The notes under the pieces: generated by a model
Seen by the model: the letters and a program-made list of their open reading frames with translations, nothing else
Database searches by the model: none
What the model was told of the DNA's origin: nothing
Shown here: piece after piece, positions 17,222-25,705 of the stretch
Position numbering within the stretch: position 1 is the stretch's first letter
Layout of the letters: each line of letters begins with the position of its first letter
Source of the DNA: Bog-257 sp963834135
GTDB taxonomy: Bacteria; Acidobacteriota; Terriglobia; Terriglobales; Acidobacteriaceae
Direction: 5' to 3'
NCBI GenBank assembly: GCA_963834135.1
Contig: CAWIAN010000005.1
Span: 124,001-188,000, forward strand
DNA: 64,000 nt
Made by a program: the position numbers and the translations under genes

Positions 17222-17728
17222 ATGCGTCATCGTAGAGCAGGATGGAAACTGGGACGTAATACGGAACACCGGCGCGCACTGCTGCGTAACCTGGTGACCT
17301 CGTTGATCGTGGAAGAGCGCATTGAGACGACCATTACCAAGGCGAAGGCAATGCGTCCCCACGTGGAAAAGATGATCACCCTGGGCAAGCGCGGCGATGT
17401 GGCTGCGCGTCGTCTGGCTGCGTCCTACTTGATGACGCGTGAATCGGTCGACAAGCTGTTCGACAGTATCTCCCCGCGCTACGGCGATCGCGAAGGCGGT
17501 TACCTGCGCATCATTCACTCGGGCTTCCGCAAGGGTGATGGCGGCGAGAAAGCGTTCGTCGAGCTGCTGGGCAGCGAGAAGACTCTGGACGAGAAGCGTC
17601 AGAAGCGCGCCGAAATGCGTGCGAAGCGCGCAGAAGAGACGCGCAAGGCAATGGAAGAAGCCCAGGCTCAGGGCGCCGCGCCGGCTGAAGGCGAAGCGCC
17701 TGCCGGCTCCGGCGGTGAAGAGAAGTAA
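17222..17728 (+). CDS. rplQ: 50S ribosomal protein L17
   Basis: L17 (168 residues) near the tunnel exit. Starts MRHRRAGWKLGRNTEHRRAL and has RNLVTSLIVEERIETT and GDREGGYLRI, all diagnostic. The last ~45 residues form an Ala/Glu/Lys coiled segment and an Ala/Gly/Glu-rich acidic tail, longer than the usual ~120-residue protein. Last gene of the ribosomal cluster. Confidence 0.97.
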   Translation: MRHRRAGWKLGRNTEHRRALLRNLVTSLIVEERIETTITKAKAMRPHVEKMITLGKRGDVAARRLAASYLMTRESVDKLFDSISPRYGDREGGYLRIIHSGFRKGDGGEKAFVELLGSEKTLDEKRQKRAEMRAKRAEETRKAMEEAQAQGAAPAEGEAPAGSGGEEK

Positions 17729-17755
17729 TAGGCCTCGAAGTTCGCGACGTTTACA

Positions 17756-17785
17756 ACGCATCCGCGTTTGCGGATGCGTTTTTCT
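17756..17785 (+). terminator. Rho-independent terminator after rplQ
   Basis: Perfect 10-bp stem ACGCATCCGC / GCGGATGCGT with a GTTT loop followed by TTTTTCTTT. It lies 28 bases after the rplQ stop and ends the ribosomal supercluster. Confidence 0.93.
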
Positions 17786-17910
17786 TTGGATGGCCGCGCC
17801 AGGAATGCTCCCAATCGGTCAGTAGCATCGCCGCGGAGGTTGTCATCACGAGCGAGGCATCTGTTGTTAAGCCCCACTTCGGCGGGAAAGCAACGGTCCA
17901 GTCCGGCGTT

Positions 17911-19107
17911 TTACCGGCAGTTGTTCTGCGTGGTTCTTCCCGCGAATCTCGCCGTAATCCAAGCCATCTGCGTGGCGACTGTCGCGCCGATCAGATCGTT
18001 GGGATCAACCGCCGGATACGTCATAAAGTCCACACGATCCTTCTGGCTGCACATTCGGGAGATGACGACTGCGTCGATCGAGTTCCTGGGATCCTGCGAG
18101 CTAATAATGAGCAGAGGAGCGGAAGCCGGCGCGAGACCGAGAGTGTTTCGGCGGAAGAAGTCTTGAACGTATTTGGAACCTTGCCACCCAGACTTAAGCG
18201 CTTCCGTGGAACTCAGGGCAGCCTTTAGAGGTGGAGCGTTGCACACTGCGGTTACAGCGTCGTAGCGCGCTAAGCCCTTCGGCAGAAGCATGTCGTCCAG
18301 AGAGAACGATGGAAACACAGTCTTGATGCTGTAGGCGAGATAGGAGAAGCTGTCCTGCCATGGTCCGTGAAAGGCTTGGTCTGACGCGGCTTTTAGGTCA
18401 AGCGCGCCCGAGATCGAAATCGCGCCCAAATCATTATTTCCCGGGGCAGCCAGTTCGGCTGTGGCAAGCGCTGAAGCTCCTCCGTTGCCGACGCCAATCG
18501 CAATCCATCTTGTGCCAAGCTGCGGCAATGCCTTACGCGCTGCCCGCACCGCGTTGATAACATCCGTCGCATTGGATTCCGCGTCGAAACCGGCATTACG
18601 AAAGGAAGTCCCCAAGCCGGCATAGTCGGTCGCCACCACTGCATATCCGAGGTTGGCGTACATGCTGAGCGCGGAGCCGCTGCTAAGGCCACGCATCAGC
18701 GACGGCGCGCACTGCCGGGCAACCGCAATAAAAGGATGCGCCCAGGCGATGATCGGCCAGCCTTCCTTCGGCGGAGAACCGTGAGGAAGCAGGACGACAC
18801 CGGACGATGCGACATCTCCTCCCGTCGCCGAAACGGAGTGATAGAGGATGCGAACGGCAGACACACCATCCGGCAAGTCATAATCGTCGAACGTCTGCGA
18901 GCGAATGAGGTCGCCCGGCTCGCCGGCCGGCAGCGGAACCGGAGTGTCATAGAAGCTTGTGAGAGGTAGCTCACCGTGGGCTCGCGCCCTTTGCGCGGGC
19001 GTCAGCCTGATGCCTTGCGCAAATGCGGGACTGCACAGGGTAAGGCCGATGAATAGAATTTTGATTGCCGAAAACGCGAGATTTCTGTACTTGTAAAACC
19101 GAGCCAT
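17911..19107 (-). CDS. Secreted lipase-family alpha/beta hydrolase with degenerate active site
   Basis: 398 residues with an N-terminal signal peptide (IKILFIGLTLCSPAFA, cut before QGIRL). The overall layout follows secreted lipase / secretory-lipase-like proteins: SGVVLLPHG, WAHPFIAVARQCAPS, YANLGYAVVATDYAGLG and then the nucleophile elbow. The elbow reads IGVGNGGAS: the expected Gly-x-Ser-x-Gly serine position is Gly. The C-terminal region keeps an Asp (IISSQDPRNSIDA), but the segment where the catalytic His normally sits reads TYPAVDPNDL without His. I infer a non-catalytic binding protein or decayed enzyme. Convergent with rplQ, so on its own promoter. Confidence 0.8.
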   Translation of the reverse strand: MARFYKYRNLAFSAIKILFIGLTLCSPAFAQGIRLTPAQRARAHGELPLTSFYDTPVPLPAGEPGDLIRSQTFDDYDLPDGVSAVRILYHSVSATGGDVASSGVVLLPHGSPPKEGWPIIAWAHPFIAVARQCAPSLMRGLSSGSALSMYANLGYAVVATDYAGLGTSFRNAGFDAESNATDVINAVRAARKALPQLGTRWIAIGVGNGGASALATAELAAPGNNDLGAISISGALDLKAASDQAFHGPWQDSFSYLAYSIKTVFPSFSLDDMLLPKGLARYDAVTAVCNAPPLKAALSSTEALKSGWQGSKYVQDFFRRNTLGLAPASAPLLIISSQDPRNSIDAVVISRMCSQKDRVDFMTYPAVDPNDLIGATVATQMAWITARFAGRTTQNNCR

Positions 19108-19228
19108 GAGCGCGGCTACATCTTACACTGCCATCTAACGCGAAGCCCCGCCCCAGGCAAACTTCCCACAGCAGACAGGCCTAGGACGCGAGGCTAGTTC
19201 TCATCGGCGGCACTCGACTATCCGCAGC

Positions 19229-19660
19229 CTACGGCTTCAGCGATTGCAAATACGCCACCACCGCCTCAGCGTCGGCGCGGTTCATCTTGTACTGTGGCAT
19301 CGGCGGGCGCGCTGGCTGGCCATTCGGAGCCAGACCGGTCATGAAGAACTGCACAGCTTTATCGGTGTCCCAACCCTCAAGACCTGCGATATTCGGCGAA
19401 GTCGGAGCCCAGATCGGTATCGGAATCAGCGGAGCGAATTCAAGCTTCTTGCCTTGCAGCCATTTGTCCATCACGAAACCACCCGTAGGCGTGAAGGGCG
19501 TATGGCAATCGCCGCACTGGCCGATACCTTTGACCAGATACTCACCGCGCTTGATCTGCGCCTGATCCTTTCCTCCGTTCGGTGCCGCTAAGCCGCTGTT
19601 CACAATTGTCAGAGATAAAGCAATCACGATTGCCGTCGTGAGCATGAATGTGGTTCGCAT
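19229..19660 (-). CDS. Secreted monohaem cytochrome c
   Basis: 143 residues. The ATG at 19660 (MRTTFMLTTAIVIALSLTI) has an AAAGGA ribosome binding site and starts a signal peptide ending near GLAAPNG; a longer frame upstream is not needed. One haem-binding CGDCH motif sits in KGIGQCGDCHTPF, and MPQYKMN offers axial Met candidates. The C-terminal helix ADAEAVVAYLQSLKP is typical of class I cytochromes c. Likely a periplasmic electron carrier; partner unknown. Confidence 0.88.
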   Translation of the reverse strand: MRTTFMLTTAIVIALSLTIVNSGLAAPNGGKDQAQIKRGEYLVKGIGQCGDCHTPFTPTGGFVMDKWLQGKKLEFAPLIPIPIWAPTSPNIAGLEGWDTDKAVQFFMTGLAPNGQPARPPMPQYKMNRADAEAVVAYLQSLKP

Positions 19661-19903
19661 TCGGATCCTTTCCGCTACAGGAAGTATGTTCAAATCGTGT
19701 CCTTCGCCGGGCACTTCCGCGCTCTATCCCACGAGCAAAGCTATTGTTATGTAAGGAGTTAAAGGGAGATGTCCTCGTCACCGCTCCATGAGAAGTCACG
19801 GGATTTTGACGGAAATTGAATCAGAAGTCAAACGCGGAAACTTCAAAGCAAAATCTCGCCGTCTCTACAATATCCGGACCCACTCATTCGTCTACAGCGG
19901 TAG

Positions 19904-20488
19904 ATGAAAGGCGCAGCGACCCTGGAGCGAACGGCATTGGAACAGGATCGACAGATCTCCGAGGTTGTCGAACGCGAGCAGTCCAGGCTTCGCAACTTCA
20001 TCCGCCGGCGCGTGCCCGACTCGCGTGACGCCGAGGACATTCTGCAAGAGGTCTTCTCCGAGCTGGTGGAAGCCACCCGCCTGCTCATGCCCATCGAGCA
20101 CGTCACCGGCTGGCTGTTTCGCGTGGCGCGCAATCGTATCACTGACTTGTTCCGCAAGAAAAAGCCGGAGAGCTTCGCTGACGCGACGGTGGAAGATGAG
20201 AGCGGCGAGTTGTTGGGGATCGAGAACCTGTTGCCTTCGCCGGACGCCGGACCGGAAGCGCTCTACGCCCGCAACGTCCTGTTGGAGGAGCTGGAATTCG
20301 CGCTCGACGAACTACCCGAGGAGCAGCGCCTGGTGTTTGTCGCGCATGAGTTGGAAGGGCGCAGCTTCAAGGAGATATCGGCTGAGACCGGAGTAAGCGT
20401 TAACACGTTGCTGTCGCGCAAACGCTATGCGCTGCTGCATTTGCGGGAGCGGCTGCGAAGTGTCTACGACGAGTTTATGAGGAAGTGA
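19904..20488 (+). CDS. ECF-type RNA polymerase sigma factor
   Basis: 194 residues. Region 2 is VPDSRDAEDILQEVFSELVE with the -10 recognition helix VTGWLFRVARNRITDLFRKK; region 4 is LPEEQRLVFVAHELEGRSFKEI followed by the helix-turn-helix TGVSVNTLLSRKRYALLHLR. It would redirect RNA polymerase to a stress regulon. It is followed 10 bases later by a small membrane protein, a usual place for a partner of an ECF sigma factor. Confidence 0.92.
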   Translation: MKGAATLERTALEQDRQISEVVEREQSRLRNFIRRRVPDSRDAEDILQEVFSELVEATRLLMPIEHVTGWLFRVARNRITDLFRKKKPESFADATVEDESGELLGIENLLPSPDAGPEALYARNVLLEELEFALDELPEEQRLVFVAHELEGRSFKEISAETGVSVNTLLSRKRYALLHLRERLRSVYDEFMRK

Positions 20489-20498
20489 GGAACGGACA

Positions 20499-20840
20499 AT
20501 GATTACAAAATGGATTAGCCGGATCATCATGGTCGTGCTGGTACTCCTGATCTTTGTCGCGGCCGGCGGTCAAGCCGTGCTGCACCTGTGGAACTGGCTG
20601 CTGCCGCCGCTCTTTGGCTGGCATGAGATTACCTTCTGGCGAGCGGTCGGCCTGCTCGCGCTGTGCCGCATTCTGTTCGGCAATTTCGGCGGACGTCCCA
20701 TGTGGCGCTCCGACTTCCGGCGCCGCATGAGTCAACGCTGGGAGAATATGTCGCCCGAGGAGCGGGAAAAGCTTCGTCAGGGGATGAGAGGACGCTGCGG
20801 GTTTGGCGAGCAGGCCGGTGAAGCGAAGCAGCAGGCGTAA
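20499..20840 (+). CDS. Small membrane protein beside ECF sigma factor
   Basis: 113 residues with two predicted membrane segments (ISRIIMVVLVLLIFVAAGG; FWRAVGLLALCRILFG) and a basic, charged C terminus with WENMSPEEREKLRQGM. The MSPEEREKLR segment recalls the LTxxQ-type helices of small periplasmic or anti-sigma-like proteins but this is weak. Cotranscription with the sigma factor suggests a regulatory partner. No catalytic motif seen. Not recognised as a named family. Confidence 0.8.
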   Translation: MITKWISRIIMVVLVLLIFVAAGGQAVLHLWNWLLPPLFGWHEITFWRAVGLLALCRILFGNFGGRPMWRSDFRRRMSQRWENMSPEEREKLRQGMRGRCGFGEQAGEAKQQA

Positions 20841-21045
20841 TGATCATAAGCTCTAGCCGTCCCACTCAAGGCCAAAAGAAGGCCTTGAATGGAGCACCCG
20901 CTGACCTTAAATGGGTCGCGTGTAACATCTTCAGAGCGAACCAGTGCGCCGGCGATATATATTGGCTTACGTCGCGGAGCGAGGGATTTCTCCTGAGACC
21001 GCTACACGGGCCGGATACCACCAGACAATCTTCGAGGTTTAAATA

Positions 21046-22488
21046 ATGGGCCGATGGCTCGTCTCAGCGATATTGCTCGTGGGTGTCGCCGCTGCGCAGA
21101 ATGCTCCACCCAATGATGCGACGCCGTTCATCAGCATAAATGCCCCGACGTTGGTGCTGAACCACGTGCGGGTCATCGATGGCACCGGTTCGCCTGCCAA
21201 AGAGAATCAAACCATTCTGATCAGCGGCGGCAAGATTGCGGCCATCGGAGACTTTGGGACGCTCGCGCTTCCTGGCGGCGCGCAGCAATTGGACCGCACC
21301 GGCTATACCGTCATTCCCGGCCTGGTGGGAATGCACGACCACCTTTACTACACCAATTCTTATTCCGTGCAACTCTCGAAGGGTGAAATCGACGAGCCGG
21401 GAGTGTCCATCGTCGAGCTGCCGTACAGTGCTCCCCGACTTTATCTGGCTGCCGGAGTCACGACCATGCGCACCACGGGGAGCCTGGAGCCTTATACCGA
21501 TATCAAGATCAAGGAGCGCATCGATGCCGGCTTGATGCCCGGTCCCAAAATTGATCTCACCGCGCCGTACCTCGAAGGCAAGCCGACATTCTTCGCGCAG
21601 ATGCACGAGCTGACGGGCGTCGACGATGCCAAACGCATGGTGGATTACTGGGCCGACGAGGGTATGACCTCGTACAAGGCGTACATGAACATCACCCGTG
21701 ACGAACTGGGAACCGCGATTCGGGAGGCTCACGCCCATCACTTCAAGTTGACCGGGCATCTCTGCTCGGTGACCTGGCGCGAAGCCATAGCGCTCGGCAT
21801 CGACGACTTCGAGCACGGTCCGGTCTTTACCGACACGGAGTTCGTCGGCAACAAGAAGCCCGACGAATGTGCGAGAGGCTCGCAGAGTTGGACGAGCGTG
21901 AACGTTGCCGATTCCAAGGTGCAATCGCTCATCGAGGATCTGATCGCGCACCACGTCGCAGTCACGTCCACGTTGCCGGTTTTCGAGGCGGGGCTGCCGG
22001 GACGTCCTAAGCTGCAACAGAGAGTTCTGAACGCGATGTCGCCGGAGACGGCGAACAGCTATCTCACCGCGCGTGCACGCGTGTCGATGGACTCTCCTAT
22101 GACTGCGCTGTTCAAGAAGGAAATGGAGTTCGAGCTGGCTTTCTCGAAAGCTGGAGGGCTGTTACTGGCGGGGCCCGATCCCACGGGAAACGGCGGCGTG
22201 CTGCCCGGATTCGGCGATCAGCGCGAAGTGGAATTGCTGGTGGAAGCGGGCTTCACGCCGGTTGAAGCTATCAAAATCGGAACGCTGAACGGCGCAACCT
22301 ATCTGGACCAGCAGGACCACGTTGGCTCGATAGCCGTGGGCAAGCAGGCGGATCTTGTGCTCATCAAGGGCGACCCGTCGAAGAACATCGACGACATCGA
22401 GAAAGTCGAAACCGTATTCAAGGACGGCGTCGGCTACGATTCGCAGAAGATAGTCGATAGCGTCCGAGGCCAGGTGGGAATTCGTTAA
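21046..22488 (+). CDS. Secreted amidohydrolase-superfamily enzyme
   Basis: 480 residues with a short signal peptide (LVSAILLVGVAAAQ). The metal-site motifs fit the imidazolonepropionase-like group: HDH in GMHDHLYYTN, Lys in SYKAYMN (possible carboxylated lysine), His in LTGHLCSVT, His in DDFEHGPV and Asp in LAGPDPTGNGG. The C-terminal VGSIAVGKQADLVLIKGDP motif is a superfamily hallmark. Probable periplasmic hydrolysis of a cyclic amide or peptide-like substrate; the substrate cannot be read from sequence. First gene of a tightly spaced run to 24535. Confidence 0.9.
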   Translation: MGRWLVSAILLVGVAAAQNAPPNDATPFISINAPTLVLNHVRVIDGTGSPAKENQTILISGGKIAAIGDFGTLALPGGAQQLDRTGYTVIPGLVGMHDHLYYTNSYSVQLSKGEIDEPGVSIVELPYSAPRLYLAAGVTTMRTTGSLEPYTDIKIKERIDAGLMPGPKIDLTAPYLEGKPTFFAQMHELTGVDDAKRMVDYWADEGMTSYKAYMNITRDELGTAIREAHAHHFKLTGHLCSVTWREAIALGIDDFEHGPVFTDTEFVGNKKPDECARGSQSWTSVNVADSKVQSLIEDLIAHHVAVTSTLPVFEAGLPGRPKLQQRVLNAMSPETANSYLTARARVSMDSPMTALFKKEMEFELAFSKAGGLLLAGPDPTGNGGVLPGFGDQREVELLVEAGFTPVEAIKIGTLNGATYLDQQDHVGSIAVGKQADLVLIKGDPSKNIDDIEKVETVFKDGVGYDSQKIVDSVRGQVGIR

Positions 22489-22492
22489 CACC

Positions 22493-23185
22493 ATGCCAAA
22501 GCTGGTGCTGATTCCGGGAACGCTCTGCGACGAGCGCCTATTTGCCCATCAAATCGCGCAACTCAGCGATTGCGCCACCATCTCCGTGGCCGATATCACG
22601 CAGCAAAGTAGCGTGGAGGAGATGGCGAAGTCTGTACTTGCTGCGGCTTCCGAGCGGTTTTGCGTGGCCGGATTTTCGCTAGGCAGCCAGGTTGCGTTGG
22701 AGATCATGCAGATTGCCGGCGACCGGGTGGAACGACTCGCCTTGTTGAGTGCGACGCACGGAGGCTTACTGCCAGCCTCGGCCGTGGCGTTTCAGAAGGC
22801 GATCGAGCCCATCGAGCACGGCGCCTTCCAACAATATCTCGACGATGTTTTTCCGCGATACTTCACCGAGCGCGACGCGCAAAAACCTGATCTGAAGCGG
22901 ATCTTCATGGATATGGCACATTCGGTCGGGCCGGTAGCCGGGGTGCGGCAGATGCGCGCTCTGCTTGCTTTGCGCGAGCCGTTCAGGAATCTCGACCGCA
23001 TTCGGTGCCGAACGTTCATTATCGGCGGCGCAGAAGATCACCGAACGACGTTCGAGGCTCACGAGATGTTGTCGCGGGAGATTTCGGGGTCGGAGCTTGT
23101 GAAGATCGACAATTCGGCGCACTTCACCACTTTGGAGCAACCTGAGCAGGTGACGGAAGCCCTGCGGCGATGGTTCCTCGAGTAG
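22493..23185 (+). CDS. Alpha/beta hydrolase
   Basis: 230 residues without signal peptide, 4 bases after the amidohydrolase. Begins LVLIPGTLCDERLF (oxyanion-loop position), nucleophile motif AGFSLGSQ, Asp in FIIGGAEDHRT and His in IDNSAHFTTLEQPE. This is an intact catalytic triad in the usual order. The group resembles small esterases or C-C hydrolases; substrate unknown. Confidence 0.88.
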   Translation: MPKLVLIPGTLCDERLFAHQIAQLSDCATISVADITQQSSVEEMAKSVLAAASERFCVAGFSLGSQVALEIMQIAGDRVERLALLSATHGGLLPASAVAFQKAIEPIEHGAFQQYLDDVFPRYFTERDAQKPDLKRIFMDMAHSVGPVAGVRQMRALLALREPFRNLDRIRCRTFIIGGAEDHRTTFEAHEMLSREISGSELVKIDNSAHFTTLEQPEQVTEALRRWFLE

Positions 23186-23264
23186 ATCGAAGAGCGGAAA
23201 AGCGACGTTCTTCGGCTTGCGCAATCCAATCAGCACACAGAAAATTTCAGCCCGGAGAAAGCCC

Positions 23265-24167
23265 ATGTCGATTCGTCCTATTAAGCGCCTGATCAAATCC
23301 AAGCCGACGCTGGAAGGTGCAGGCGTGCATCTGCGTCGCGCCTTCGGTTTTGGCAATACAACAGACTTCGATCCGTTTCTCCTGCTCGACGACTTTCGCA
23401 ACGATGTTCCCGAAGATTACCTCGCGGGATTTCCCTGGCATCCGCATCGTGGCATCGAGACCATCACGTACGTTCTGGCTGGAACCGTGGAGCATGGCGA
23501 CAGCATGGGGAATCACGGGGCAATCGGCTCTGGTGACATTCAGTGGATGACCGCGGGCAGCGGCATCATTCATCAGGAGATGCCCAAAGGCGATGATGCC
23601 GGACGCATGCATGGATTCCAGCTATGGGCCAACCTGCCCTCGTCGCTCAAGATGACCCCGCCCCGATATCAGGAGGTCAAGTCAGGCGAGATTCCCGAAG
23701 TCACCGACGATGATGGTACGCACGTGCGTATTGTCTGCGGCGAGTTCTGGGGCAAGCGGGGGCCGGTGGAGGGAATCGCCGCCGATCCGATTTATATCGA
23801 TGTCTCCGTGCCTCCCGGACAGCGGAAGACTTTGCCGGTGGAGCACACACGTCACGCCTTCGCATACGTCTTCGCTGGGGCGGGCAAGTTCTGCAATGCC
23901 TCTGGCCCTCTGGCCGTTCCGACAGAGGCAGTGAAATGGGCCGACACCACGCCTCCGGTCGAAGCCGATAATCGTTCGCTGGTTCTCTTCGATCGCGGTG
24001 ATGAAGTTACAGTTCATGCCGGCGATGATGGCATTCGGTTTCTGTTAGTCTCGGGAAAGCCGCTGGAAGAGCCGGTCGCGTGGTACGGACCCATCGTCAT
24101 GAACACGCAGGAGCAGCTCCAGAAGGCGTTTGAGGAACTGAAGCAAGGGAAGTTTCTCAAGCAATAA
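23265..24167 (+). CDS. Pirin family protein
   Basis: 300 residues, two cupin domains. ATG at 23265 follows CGGAGAAAG. The metal ligands of the first cupin are present: FPWHPHRGIETITYV and GSGIIHQEMPK, giving the His-His-His-Glu set. The second cupin (VEHTRHAFAYVFAGAG) is typical of bacterial pirins, some of which have quercetinase activity. The protein lies between a hydrolase and an iron-sulfur scaffold homologue in one run, but no functional link is established. Confidence 0.92.
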   Translation: MSIRPIKRLIKSKPTLEGAGVHLRRAFGFGNTTDFDPFLLLDDFRNDVPEDYLAGFPWHPHRGIETITYVLAGTVEHGDSMGNHGAIGSGDIQWMTAGSGIIHQEMPKGDDAGRMHGFQLWANLPSSLKMTPPRYQEVKSGEIPEVTDDDGTHVRIVCGEFWGKRGPVEGIAADPIYIDVSVPPGQRKTLPVEHTRHAFAYVFAGAGKFCNASGPLAVPTEAVKWADTTPPVEADNRSLVLFDRGDEVTVHAGDDGIRFLLVSGKPLEEPVAWYGPIVMNTQEQLQKAFEELKQGKFLKQ

Positions 24168-24176
24168 GCCGATCCA

Positions 24177-24535
24177 ATGTATTCTCCCGAACTCCTCGAT
24201 CACTTTGAACATCCACGAAATGCGGGCGAGTTGGCTGACGCCACTGCGCGGCAACGCATCGAAAATCCTGCTTGTGGCGACATATTGGAGTTGGCGGTGA
24301 AGGTGGTCGACGGCCGGGTGGAAGATATACGCTTTCGGGCGAAAGGATGTGTGCCCGCGATGGCCTGTGCGTCGGCGCTGACGGAACTGGCAAAGGGAAA
24401 CTCTGTTGCCGAAGTTCAGTGCGATCCGCAAGGAAGATGTGGTTCGGCGTGTGGGCGGCCTGCCGGCGGCGTCCGGGTCACGCCGCGCAGTTGGCAATCG
24501 ACGCGTTGCAAGCGGTATTGGGCGCACATAAGTGA
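24177..24535 (+). pseudogene. NifU/IscU-like iron-sulfur scaffold, two frameshifts
   Basis: The first ~80 residues (MYSPELLDHFEHPRNAGEL, ENPACGDILEL, AKGCVPAMACASALTEL) are a NifU N-domain-like protein with the expected Cys in PACGD and KGC. After SVAEV the homologous sequence continues in the +1 frame (IRKEDVVRRVGGLPAASG) and then in the +2 frame (HAAQLAIDALQAVLGAHK, stop at 24535). Two single-base insertions, near 24410-24425 and near 24470-24480, would explain this. Without them the product would be about 118 residues. Either a decayed gene or assembly error. Confidence 0.82.
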
Positions 24536-24863
24536 CAGTGGCAGCAATATGTCGCTATGGCGACCTCTCTGCACGGCGCCGGGAAATTAAACAACACCGC
24601 CTGTCGAAGGATATGCATCCTATGTGAAAGACGGGATTTGCACTTGCGTTTCAGCGGTAAAGCCGTTTACCATAGGGGTGTCCTCCAATCGCCGCACTTC
24701 CCGTGCAGGCGTTCCTCGCGCCGAAATTTCCAGGCGCCAGACGGACGCAACTGAATCGATTTCAGCGAAGTATCCGACCGCAGCCAGGCCAGCTTCTGTA
24801 CGCACGACTACGTGGCTAAACCAGCGGTTCATAAATGTGGGATCTCAAACTTAAGAGAGAAGC
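24536..24863. other. Intergenic, no supported gene
   Basis: About 330 bases between the NifU-like gene and the receiver-like gene. Open frames exist on both strands (a 70-residue one at 24620-24832 on - is the better-looking) but neither has a good ribosome binding site or a recognisable motif. The downstream gene's ribosome binding site AGAGAGAAGC lies at the right edge. Confidence 0.4.
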
Positions 24864-25643
24864 ATGAATCAAGGATCGAATCCTCCTTCCGGGCACTCCG
24901 GAGGGAAGGGACGTAGACGGCGGCGCGGCCGCCGAGGAGCCGTCGCGCACGGCGCAGCCCCCCAACAACCTGGTCAGAATCGTCAGGGACAAGGTCAGGG
25001 ACCGGGAGGGCCCGGCAAAAATCGCCATGGACGCAAGTCCGGCGGCCCGCGTCCCCGCAGGGAGAACCCGCTGGCAGGCGGTATCTATACCGCGCCCATG
25101 GATCACAGTTACCGCGCGCTGCAGGGTAACAATAACGGCAACGCCCGCAGACCCGGACGCGGCGGCATGGGACAGGGACCGGGCAAGCAATTCATACAGC
25201 CCGATGTCGAACCATTGCCCGTGACCTCCGACGCGGCGCCGGCGCGTATCTTTGCGTTTGTCGATGACCTTTTTTTCCTGGCGAAAATCCAGGAGACGGC
25301 GCGCAAGATCAACGTCAAGGTTGAGTTCGTGAAAACCGACAAAGAGCTTCAGGAAAAGATGGGACAGAACGGCGACAAGCCGTCGCTCATCATTTTCGAC
25401 TTGAACAACGTTGGGGCGAAGCCGTTAACTTTGATCCCCAAACTAAAGTCGAAGCTGAAGAAGAGCATCAACATCATCGGCTTCGTGTCCCATGTCCAGG
25501 GAGATCTGAAGATGAAAGCTCAGGAAGCGGGTTGCGACATGGTATTGCCGCGCTCCGCGTTCTCACAGAACCTGGCGCAGCTATTGCGTCGCCACGGTGC
25601 TCCGGACGAATTGCCGGATCAGGGTCAACAGCCCAGCGCTTAG
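24864..25643 (+). CDS. Receiver-like domain protein with Gly/Arg-rich N terminus
   Basis: 259 residues. Residues 1-~110 are disordered and rich in Gly, Arg, Pro and Gln (GKGRRRRRGRRG, GQNRQGQGQGPGGPGKNRHG), like RNA-binding RGG regions. Residues ~125-250 follow the response-regulator receiver pattern: IFAFVDD, phospho-acceptor-like Asp in SLIIFDLNN, GFVSH, and MVLPRSAF, where the conserved Lys near the end is replaced by Arg or missing. There is no output domain. Perhaps a stand-alone or pseudo-receiver acting on RNA or a partner; inference only. Confidence 0.8.
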   Translation: MNQGSNPPSGHSGGKGRRRRRGRRGAVAHGAAPQQPGQNRQGQGQGPGGPGKNRHGRKSGGPRPRRENPLAGGIYTAPMDHSYRALQGNNNGNARRPGRGGMGQGPGKQFIQPDVEPLPVTSDAAPARIFAFVDDLFFLAKIQETARKINVKVEFVKTDKELQEKMGQNGDKPSLIIFDLNNVGAKPLTLIPKLKSKLKKSINIIGFVSHVQGDLKMKAQEAGCDMVLPRSAFSQNLAQLLRRHGAPDELPDQGQQPSA

Positions 25644-25705
25644 CCGGGAAGTCGGACGAGCATCGGTACCTTCGAGACTATGCCTTCCATGTAGAATCTG
25701 TCCGC

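Noticed and set aside
20840..21046. 68-residue frame between the small membrane protein and the amidohydrolase
   Set aside because: Composition is not protein-like and it lacks a ribosome binding site; it fits as leader DNA of the amidohydrolase.
24620..24832. 70-residue - strand frame
   Set aside because: Moderately protein-like but no ribosome binding site, no motif, and it overlaps a competing frame on the + strand.
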